Translations under genes and position numbers: made by a program
Assembly (NCBI GenBank): GCA_947629805.1
Contig: CANRFE010000083.1
Location: 1-5,344 of the forward strand
Direction: 5' to 3'
Source: an uncultured Clostridia bacterium
GTDB lineage: Bacteria; Bacillota; Clostridia; TANB77; CAG-508
DNA length: 5,344 bases
The notes under the pieces: generated by a model
The model's input: only the letters and a program-made list of their open reading frames with translations
What the model was told of the DNA's origin: nothing
Databases searched by the model: none
Shown here: one piece after another, positions 1-5,295 of the stretch
How the letters are laid out: every line of letters starts with the position of its first letter
How positions within the stretch are numbered: the stretch's first letter is position 1

Positions 1-3000
1 ACCAACGGTAACTGGGTTATCAAATGTTTCTCCTGTACGTCCATCATGTAAAATTGTTTTTCCATCTTCACGAAGTCCAGCTTTCTTTAACAATTCTTTT
101 ATTTCTTCGTCTGTCGCTCCATCAAATACTGGTGTAGCAACTTTCCAACCTAGTGCTTTTGCTGCCATACCCAAATGTACTTCTAGTACTTGCCCCAAGT
201 TCATACGAGATGGAATACCTTGTGGGTTAAGTACAATATCCACTGGAGTTCCGTCTTCTAAGAATGGCATATCTTCTACTGGTAAAATTCTGGAAATAAC
301 ACCTTTGTTACCATGACGTCCCGCCATTTTATCACCAACTGAGATTTTTCTCTTGGTTGCTATATAACAACGAATCACTTGGTTTACTCCTGGTCCTAAT
401 TCATCTGAATTGTCTCTTGTGAAGATTTTCACATCTACAATGGTTCCTGCTTCGCCATGTGGTACTCTTAAAGATGTATCTCTTACTTCTCTTGCTTTTT
501 CTCCAAAAATAGCACGAAGTAATCTTTCTTCTGCTGTAAGTTCGGTTTCTCCTTTTGGTGTTACTTTTCCAACTAGAATATCTCCTGGTCTTACTTCTGC
601 ACCAATACGAATAATTCCATTTTCATCTAGGTCTTTTAAGCTATCATCACCTACGTTTGGAATATCTCTTGTAATTTCTTCTGGACCTAATTTTGTATCT
701 CTACATTCGCAATCATATTCTTCTATATGAATAGAAGTATAAACATCTTCTTTTACTAATCTTTCACTAATTAATACCGCATCTTCGTAGTTGTAACCTT
801 CCCAAGTAGTAAAGGCAATTAACACATTTCTTCCTAATGCCATTTCTCCATTCTTAGTAGATGGTCCATCTGCTAGAATATCCCCTTTGCTAACTTTTTC
901 TCCTCTTGTTACAACTGGTCTTTGATTAATGCATGTACCTCCGTTCGTTCTCTTAAATTTACGTAATTTATAAGTATCTATTTCATTTTTCTTGTTTCTT
1001 ACTTGTACTTCGTCTGCTGTTACTTTTTCTACTATACCATCACTTATTGCTGTAACTGTAATTCCAGAGTCTTTGGCTGCTCTGTACTCAATTCCTGTTC
1101 CTACAATAGGTGCTTCTGGCATTAAAAGTGGAACCGCTTGACGTTGCATGTTAGAACCCATTAGAGAACGTTTTACGTCATCATGCTCTAAGAAAGGAAT
1201 CATAGCTGCTGCAACAGAAACTAGTTGTTTTGGAGAAACATCAATGTAATCTACTTGACTGCTATCTACCTCTGTAATTTCAGATTTATGACGTACACGA
1301 ATTCTCTTATTTAAGAATTTTCCATTTTTATCTAGTGGTTCAGATGCTTGTGCAATAATGTAATTATCTTCTTCGTCTGCTGGCATATATTCTACAATGT
1401 CTGTTACTTTTCCGGTTTCTTTGTCTACTTTACGATATGGTGTTTCAATAAAGCCATATTCGTTGATAATAGCAAAAGAGGATAAAGCAGAAATAAGTCC
1501 AATGTTTGGTCCTTCTGGTGATTCTACTGGGCAAAGTCTTCCATAGTGAGTATAGTGAATATCACGAACCTCGAAACCTGCTCTTTCTCTAGATAAACCA
1601 CCTGGTCCTAAAGCAGAAATTCTCCTTTTATGGGTAAGTTCTGATAATGGGTTAGTTTGGTCCATGAATTGAGATAATTGGGAACTTCCAAAGAACTCAC
1701 GAATAGAAGAGGTAATTGGTTTTGTATTAATTAAGGTTTGTGGTGTTACAATATCTAAGTCTTGAATGGTCATTCTTTCACGAACGACTCTTTCTAGTCT
1801 AGTTAAACCAATTCTAAATTGATTTTGCAACAATTCCCCAACGCAACGGATACGTCTATTTCCTAAATGGTCAATATCGTCTACATTTCCAATACCATGG
1901 TCTAGGTTAAACAAATAACTAATGGAAGCGATAATATCTTCGTTTGTTACATGTTTTGGTATTAATTCTTCTTTTCTTTCTTTTAATACCTTATGTAAGT
2001 CTTTTTTGTCTGTGGTATCTAAGATAGATTTTAATACTTCATAATTTACTTCTTCTTTGAAGTGTAAGTCTGAAATATTTACATCTGTAACGAATTTATG
2101 AATATTTACTGTACCATTTCCAATAATTCTTACTTTACTGTCGTTTACTTTTACGTCTACAATATTAATTCCTGCATTTTGAATTTCTTCTGCTACTTCT
2201 TTTGAAATGACAGCATCTTTTTCTACAAATACTTCTCCTGTTGCTGGATCTATAATATCTTCAAATGCTACTTTTCCAGTAATTCTAGAAGCTAAGCTTA
2301 ATTTTTTATTAAATTTGTAACGACCAACTTTTGCTAAATCGTATCTTCTGTCATCAAAGAATAAACCATTGAATAAATTTCTTGCAGCATCAACAGTTGG
2401 TAATTCTCCTGGTCTTAATTTTTTATAAATTTCAATTAACGCTTCTTCTTGTGTTTTTATGGTATCTTTTTGGATGGTTGCCATTAATTTTGGTTCTTCT
2501 CCAAATAGGGCAATCATTTGCTCATCGGTAACTAGTCCAATTGCTCTTAATAAACAAGTAACTGGTATTTTTCTAGTTCTGTCTACTCTTGCCCAAAATA
2601 CATCGTTTCCATCGGTTTCGTATTCAATCCATGCACCACGAATTGGCATAACAGTAGAAGTAAAAATTTTCTTTCCTGTTTTGTCAAATTCAGAAGCATA
2701 GTAACATCCTGGAGAACGTACTAATTGGCTGACTACAACTCTTTCTGCACCGTTAATAATGAAAGTTCCACTTTCTGTCATTAATGGGAAGTCTCCTAAA
2801 TAAATTTCTTGTTCCTTAATTTCCCCTGTTTCACGATTAATTAAACGTACCTTTACATGTAGTCTTGTAGAGTATGTGGCATCTCTTTCTTTTGCTTCTT
2901 CTACCGTGTATTTGGTTTTGTCTTCCATGTAATAGTCGAAAAATTCAAGAACTAAATTTCCAGAATAGTCTACGATTGGGGAAATATCTTGCAATACTTC

Positions 3001-3132
3001 ACCTAAGCCCTCTTCTACAAACCAATCGTAAGAGTCTTTTTGGACTTTAATTAAGTTTGGCATTTCAATAAAATCGCCAATTTTTGCAAACGTTTTACGT
3101 GTGCTCTTTTCATGTTTGATTTCTTGTACCAA
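1..3132 (-). CDS. rpoB: DNA-directed RNA polymerase subunit beta (3' end cut by window)
   Basis: Beta subunit of the core RNA polymerase, which with beta-prime forms the active centre for transcription. The minus frame is open for 1044 codons with no stop. The N-terminus contains FAKIGDFIEMPNLIKVQKDS, as in Firmicutes RpoB. The rifampicin region is at about residues 480-508 (FFGSSQLSQFMDQTNPLSEL then THKRRISAL). The Gln, Asp, His and Ser at the positions of E. coli 513, 516, 526 and 531 are all wild type, so no classical resistance change is visible. The GDKMAGRHGNKG motif supplies the two active-site lysines (about K935 and K943). The frame stops at ...NPVTVG at the window edge, so roughly the last 130-150 residues are missing. 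The start is TTG at 3132-3130: an in-frame TAG lies at 3141-3139, no ATG lies between, and AGGAGG sits 9 nt upstream. The next in-frame ATG, residue 24, would remove conserved sequence. No rplL-like gene precedes it in the window. Confidence 0.98.
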   Translation of the reverse strand, partial: MVQEIKHEKSTRKTFAKIGDFIEMPNLIKVQKDSYDWFVEEGLGEVLQDISPIVDYSGNLVLEFFDYYMEDKTKYTVEEAKERDATYSTRLHVKVRLINRETGEIKEQEIYLGDFPLMTESGTFIINGAERVVVSQLVRSPGCYYASEFDKTGKKIFTSTVMPIRGAWIEYETDGNDVFWARVDRTRKIPVTCLLRAIGLVTDEQMIALFGEEPKLMATIQKDTIKTQEEALIEIYKKLRPGELPTVDAARNLFNGLFFDDRRYDLAKVGRYKFNKKLSLASRITGKVAFEDIIDPATGEVFVEKDAVISKEVAEEIQNAGINIVDVKVNDSKVRIIGNGTVNIHKFVTDVNISDLHFKEEVNYEVLKSILDTTDKKDLHKVLKERKEELIPKHVTNEDIIASISYLFNLDHGIGNVDDIDHLGNRRIRCVGELLQNQFRIGLTRLERVVRERMTIQDLDIVTPQTLINTKPITSSIREFFGSSQLSQFMDQTNPLSELTHKRRISALGPGGLSRERAGFEVRDIHYTHYGRLCPVESPEGPNIGLISALSSFAIINEYGFIETPYRKVDKETGKVTDIVEYMPADEEDNYIIAQASEPLDKNGKFLNKRIRVRHKSEITEVDSSQVDYIDVSPKQLVSVAAAMIPFLEHDDVKRSLMGSNMQRQAVPLLMPEAPIVGTGIEYRAAKDSGITVTAISDGIVEKVTADEVQVRNKKNEIDTYKLRKFKRTNGGTCINQRPVVTRGEKVSKGDILADGPSTKNGEMALGRNVLIAFTTWEGYNYEDAVLISERLVKEDVYTSIHIEEYDCECRDTKLGPEEITRDIPNVGDDSLKDLDENGIIRIGAEVRPGDILVGKVTPKGETELTAEERLLRAIFGEKAREVRDTSLRVPHGEAGTIVDVKIFTRDNSDELGPGVNQVIRCYIATKRKISVGDKMAGRHGNKGVISRILPVEDMPFLEDGTPVDIVLNPQGIPSRMNLGQVLEVHLGMAAKALGWKVATPVFDGATDEEIKELLKKAGLREDGKTILHDGRTGETFDNPVTVG

Positions 3133-3141
3133 AACAAACTA

Positions 3142-3147
3142 CCTCCT
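3142..3147 (-). promoter_or_regulatory. rpoB ribosome binding site fixing a TTG start
   Basis: A perfect AGGAGG on the minus strand ends 9 nt before the TTG at 3132-3130. It decides the start because the only other in-frame initiators lie inside conserved RpoB sequence and an in-frame stop lies immediately upstream. Confidence 0.88.
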
Positions 3148-3183
3148 AAATTGAATTTAAAGCAGACTTAAAATTTTGATAGG

Positions 3184-3201
3184 AATAGGAAAGTTCCTAT
3201 T
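3184..3201 (-). repeat. Short palindrome in rpoB 5' leader
   Basis: The arms AATAGGAA and TTCCTATT pair perfectly over 8 bp around a 2-nt centre, about 50 nt before the rpoB start codon. In the minus-strand transcript it could form a tight hairpin, or it could be a protein-binding site in DNA. The same arm sequence recurs in the inverted repeat at 3930-3954. There is no T-run after it on the minus strand, so it is not a terminator. Function unknown. Confidence 0.45.
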
Positions 3202-3366
3202 TTCTATCTTTTTTGAATAAAATTTATTGTATAAAAGAAGTCCTTCTTGTTTTTTCTTTTTACCATAAAAAAATGTTTCTTTCCTGCTTACTTAAAGTTC
3301 CATTTCCCTAAGAAAAAGAAATACAATTCCTCTTCTTTTATTAAAATTTTCAAGAATGTTTTTAGG

Positions 3367-3412
3367 CAATAAAAAGGCTAGTTGGTAACTTTTCTTATTT
3401 TACCAACTACCT
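3367..3412 (-). terminator. Intrinsic terminator / candidate attenuator in rpoB leader
   Basis: On the minus strand AGGTAGTTGGTAA, an 11-nt loop and TTACCAACTAGCCT form a 13-bp stem with one bulged base, followed directly by TTTTTATT. This is the layout of a Rho-independent terminator for leftward transcription. It lies downstream of the promoter at 3548-3577 and about 230 nt before rpoB. It therefore either ends transcripts coming from the genes upstream or attenuates the rpoB transcript from its own promoter. An upstream GTTGGT (3463-3468) could compete for the ACCAAC of the distal arm, which would suit an attenuator, but this is only inferred. Confidence 0.75.
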
Positions 3413-3547
3413 TACCTTTTGTATTTTATTTTTTTGAAATTAAATTTTTTCTTTTTATATTAACCAACCCCGCTATTTTCTATGCTTTAGCGTTAATATG
3501 TTTGTAACATTTTATTAAAAGAGCAATAAAACTCCTTATACTATTTT
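3413..3547 (-). other. rpoB leader, no gene recognised
   Basis: This AT-rich segment would be the first part of the transcript started near 3541. It contains a small possible stem (CGCTA at 3471-3475 with TAGCG at 3488-3492, 12-nt loop) and an AAGGAG not followed by any reading frame of useful length. With the terminator and the remaining sequence down to 3133 it makes a leader of about 400 nt with no supported gene. I do not recognise a known riboswitch or ribosomal-protein leader motif. Confidence 0.4.
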
Positions 3548-3577
3548 AGTATACCTTATTTCCGTAGGGCTTGTCAA
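3548..3577 (-). promoter_or_regulatory. Sigma-A-type promoter for rpoB
   Basis: On the minus strand a perfect -35 box TTGACA (3577-3572) is followed by an 18-nt spacer and the -10 box TATACT (3553-3548), one base from consensus. Transcription would start near 3541 and run through the terminator-like hairpin into rpoB. It gives rpoB its own promoter, separate from the DGR and the small OB-fold gene upstream. Confidence 0.82.
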
Positions 3578-3588
3578 TAGTTTTTGGC

Positions 3589-3618
3589 CATTTTCTTTCC
3601 TATTTTCGTAAATTTCCA
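3589..3618 (-). repeat. Partial duplicate of the OB-fold gene's translation start region
   Basis: On the minus strand this stretch (GGAAATTTACGAAAATA, GGAAAGAAAATG) closely matches the segment just before and including the start codon of the OB-fold gene (3869-3902: GGAATATTACGAAAATA, a few A residues, GGAAAGAAAAATG). Eleven bases, TTACGAAAATA, are identical. After the ATG here the frame reads only MAKNY then stop, overlapping the rpoB -35 box. It may be a remnant of a duplication; it is too short to call a gene. Confidence 0.45.
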
Positions 3619-3622
3619 TTTT

Positions 3623-3871
3623 TTATTTTAAATGCTTTACTTCTTCTATTTCTACCCATTGGCTATGTACTCTTCCTTGTATGCAAATCATGTTATTCTG
3701 TTCTATCCTTTGATAAATCCAATCTGCTTTTTCATTATAGGCTTTACAAAATATAATACTTTTATTTTCTAATAACAAATCAAATAGAACAATAGAAATC
3801 TCTTTATTATCATAAATAAATTGATATTCTATGTTACTTACTACTTTTCCTAATAAAAAACATAAATTCAT
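3623..3871 (-). CDS. Small OB-fold, SSB-like single-stranded-DNA-binding protein
   Basis: An 82-residue protein that looks like a minimal OB-fold of the SSB/PriB type. It begins MNLCFLLGKVVSNIE (the usual first beta strand with a Gly-Lys/Arg-Val/Ile turn), continues with paired hydrophobic strands (ISIVLFDLLLE, SIIFCKAYNEKADWIYQRI) and ends with a strand of the type ICIQGRV. Full SSB proteins are about 140-180 residues, with a Gly/Pro-rich linker and an acidic DDDIPF-like tail. Both are absent, so this is not the housekeeping SSB. The ATG is preceded by a purine-rich AAGGAAAG about 5 nt upstream, a modest ribosome site. No convincing promoter or terminator of its own is visible. The gene is intact, unlike the retroelement genes upstream, and precedes the rpoB promoter. 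Binding of single-stranded DNA is inferred from fold resemblance only. Confidence 0.72.
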   Translation of the reverse strand: MNLCFLLGKVVSNIEYQFIYDNKEISIVLFDLLLENKSIIFCKAYNEKADWIYQRIEQNNMICIQGRVHSQWVEIEEVKHLK

Positions 3872-3929
3872 TTTTCTTTCCTTTTTATTTTCGTAATATT
3901 CCTATATTCTGTTTTTTGTTTTACCTACT

Positions 3930-3954
3930 AATAGGAATATTACTGATTCCTATT
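3930..3954 (-). repeat. Perfect 9-bp inverted repeat (hairpin)
   Basis: AATAGGAAT and ATTCCTATT pair perfectly around a 7-nt loop. No T-run follows on either strand, so it is not an intrinsic terminator. It lies about 60 nt before the OB-fold gene and is the last of three hairpins after the template repeat in reading order. It could be part of the template RNA's 3' spacer or an operator for the OB-fold gene. Confidence 0.55.
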
Positions 3955-3956
3955 TA

Positions 3957-3974
3957 CCTAGTATTGTTTCTAGG
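3957..3974 (-). repeat. Small 5-bp hairpin (CCTAG / CTAGG)
   Basis: CCTAG and CTAGG flank an 8-nt loop, two bases from the neighbouring 9-bp inverted repeat. It is weak alone and is listed because it is stacked between two other hairpins after the template repeat. Confidence 0.3.
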
Positions 3975-4010
3975 ATGGAATAAATTTCTTTAATATCTAA
4001 TACTTTACGG

Positions 4011-4032
4011 GATGTATTCCTTAAAATACACC
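4011..4032 (-). repeat. Hairpin just 3' of the DGR template repeat
   Basis: In the minus-strand RNA GGUGUAUU, a 6-nt loop and AAUACAUC form an 8-bp stem including one G-U pair. On the plus strand the same position is an A-C mismatch, so the structure fits minus-strand RNA better. It starts about 14 nt after the TR stop codon. DGR template RNAs carry structured sequence 3' of the TR that the RT-Avd complex uses for priming; this is the right place for it, though the equivalence is inferred. Confidence 0.5.
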
Positions 4033-4045
4033 ATCTGAAATACTA

Positions 4046-4197
4046 TTAGAGTGTGGGCCTGAACGTGTTGTTCTTGTTGCTATTGGTCGCATTGTTGTTG
4101 TTGCGATTGCTCGTGTAGTTGTTGCTATTGTTGTAATTGCCTCCCCTATTAACACAAGGGTTTGCGTTAGAACTATTCGTGTTCGTAGAATTTCCAT
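4046..4197 (-). repeat. DGR template repeat (TR)
   Basis: Transcribed as RNA and copied by the DGR reverse transcriptase, with adenines misread, to diversify the end of a target gene. Limits are approximate; the 5' end could be anywhere around 4180-4197. Read on the minus strand in the target frame it encodes ...NANPCVNRGGNYNN, an Asn-rich block and NKNNTFRPTL, then TAA at 4048-4046. About 18 of the last 43 codons are AAC or AAT, with AGC, TAC and ACG between, which is the hallmark of adenine-programmed TRs. The A-poor 3' end (TTCAGGCCCACACTC, 4063-4049) sits where the initiation-of-mutagenic-homing element is expected. RGG and FRPTL match common C-type-lectin-fold variable regions. It is not itself a gene: the frame runs back into the RT with no start. 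The usual NPW core Trp is TGT (Cys) here. It begins right after the RT stop. Confidence 0.9.
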
Positions 4198-5213
4198 TTA
4201 TCCCATTTTGTAAAATAATTTGTCTGTCAAATTTTTTGTATTAGCTATTTTTATATATCCTATATGACCACATAAATATTTTTTTGCTTCCTTACTTGTT
4301 ATTTTTCCTATTTTTATTTCATATTTTAATTTTTTTATCTTCTTTTTTAATTTCCTTTTCCCGCCTATCTCGTATTTTTAGTCTATATTCTTTTATTTTA
4401 TAACCACAAAAATTGACCCCTTGTTTATTTTTGAAAATTTGTGTTTTTTTATTTAATTCTAAATCTAATTTTTCTTTTAAATATTCCTTTATCTTTTCTA
4501 ATACTTGCTTTGCTCCTTCTTTTGTTTTGATTAAAATAACACTATCATCCATATAACGAAAATAATACTTACAATGTAATTTATGCTTTATATATTGGTC
4601 TACTTCATTTAAATAAATATTAGCAAACATTTGAGATGTATAATTCCCTATTGCTAGTCCACATTTCCCTTTATTAGAATATATAATTTGTTTTAACAAA
4701 TGTAATAATTTTATATCTTGTATTCTTTTATTTAAAATAAAATATAATTTATCTTTATTGATATTTTCAAAAAATTTTGTTACATCCATTTTCAAAATAT
4801 AGTATTCTTTCCATATTATTTTACAATGTCTCATTGCTTTTTGTAAATCCAAACAAGCTTTATGCATTCCTTTATTTTTCAAGCATGCATAGGAATTTTT
4901 TATAAAAGTAGGAACAAAGAAAGGTTCTAAAAAATTATCCACTACCCATCGGTGTACAATTCTATCCATATATTTACTTTTTTCTATTTTTCTTAATTTC
5001 GGCTCTTTAATGTAAAAAGTAGTATATCCTCCGATGCTTATATGTTTGATTTTTTAATTTTTCATATAAACACATAATATATTCTTCTTTTTTTAAATTA
5101 AATAAAATAATTTCTTTTCGATAGCCTTTTCCTTTCTTACTTAAATTATGTGCTTTCATTAAATTCTTATAAGATAATTTTTTATCATATTCATTTCTTA
5201 ATGTTTTTGCCAT
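4198..5213 (-). pseudogene. DGR reverse transcriptase, split by two single-base frameshifts
   Basis: RNA-directed DNA polymerase that would make mutagenised cDNA from the template repeat together with Avd. Three frames hold one protein: residues 1-59 (5213-5037, ending ...LKNQTYK), 60-284 (5035-4361, starting IGGYTTFYIKEPK) and 285-337 (4359-4198). Leaving out one base at about 5036 and one at about 4360 gives exactly 338 codons including the stop, a usual DGR RT length. Motifs: DRIVHRWVVDNFLEP (from residue 83), SYACLKNKGMHKA, MDVTKFF with the first catalytic Asp (about 143), GLAIGNYTSQMFANIYL (the IGxxxSQ signature of DGR RTs, about 188-194), YMDD (about 220-223), QGVNFCGYKI (264-273) and a C-terminal GHIGYIKIANTKNL block. 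All catalytic residues survive. ATG at 5213 has AGGAGG 14 nt upstream. As written, the middle frame alone (216 residues from 4969) lacks the first finger and end of the thumb. Decay, a sequence error or recoding are all possible; decay seems likeliest. Confidence 0.92.
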
Positions 5214-5295
5214 AATATTTTATAAGTCCTCCTACTATTTTCCCTATTTCATAAATTTTTTCCATTGCAACTAAAAATTTCTTTTCCTCTTCCAT
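5191..5295 (-). pseudogene. avd: C-terminal remnant of Avd (DGR accessory four-helix-bundle protein)
   Basis: Avd is a small pentameric, positively charged four-helix-bundle protein that binds the DGR RT and template RNA. This 34-residue frame includes KFLVAMEKIYEIGKIVGGLI followed by KYYGKNIKK and a stop. The pattern EIGK(I/L)(V/L)GG(L/W)IK is the typical Avd last helix (compare EIGRMLGGWIKS in many Firmicutes Avds). It overlaps the RT start by 23 nt, the usual tight avd-RT arrangement. Full Avd is about 110-130 residues; in this frame a TGA lies 3 nt before the ATG, so the rest cannot be joined without frame changes. Adjacent frames hold plausible upstream pieces (see the segment at 5296-5344), so the gene looks broken rather than short. 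Family assignment rests on this one helix and the position. Confidence 0.6.
5228..5233 (-). promoter_or_regulatory. Ribosome binding site for the DGR RT
   Basis: AGGAGG on the minus strand lies inside the end of the avd remnant, 14 nt before the RT ATG at 5213. The spacing is longer than the usual 5-10 nt, so initiation may be weak or coupled to translation of avd, whose frame reads across the RT start. Confidence 0.55.

Noticed and set aside
410..730. Plus-strand open frame of 106 codons
   Set aside because: It is antisense to conserved rpoB sequence and has a low-complexity Ser-rich translation, so it is a shadow frame.
2459..2701. Plus-strand open frame of 80 codons
   Set aside because: It lies wholly antisense to rpoB with no ribosome site or family resemblance.
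3505..3541. Leader peptide after the AAGGAG in the rpoB leader
   Set aside because: Frames after it are only a few codons from TTG or ATG, or would need an ATT start. The evidence is too weak to annotate.
3571..3756. Plus-strand open frame of 61 codons with a hydrophobic translation
   Set aside because: It overlaps the OB-fold gene and the rpoB promoter on the opposite strand. The hydrophobicity follows from T-rich sequence, and no ribosome site is convincing.
4061..4140. CRISPR array or microsatellite, suggested by repeated GTT-type triplets
   Set aside because: There are no regular repeat-spacer units. The triplet pattern comes from Asn codons in the template repeat.
4046..4258. The Asn-rich frame through the TR as a small protein gene
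   Set aside because: It has no start codon or ribosome site and runs back into the RT in another frame. The pattern is explained by template-repeat function.
4354..5040. Programmed ribosomal frameshifting to make a full RT
   Set aside because: No familiar slippery heptamer with a following structure is evident at either junction, and two shifts in one gene plus a broken avd fit decay better. It is not fully excluded.
4198..5213. Retron or group II intron RT instead of a DGR RT
   Set aside because: The IGNYTSQ motif, short length, absence of a maturase/HNH domain, Avd-like neighbour and adjacent TR all favour a DGR. No msr/msd or intron structure was seen.
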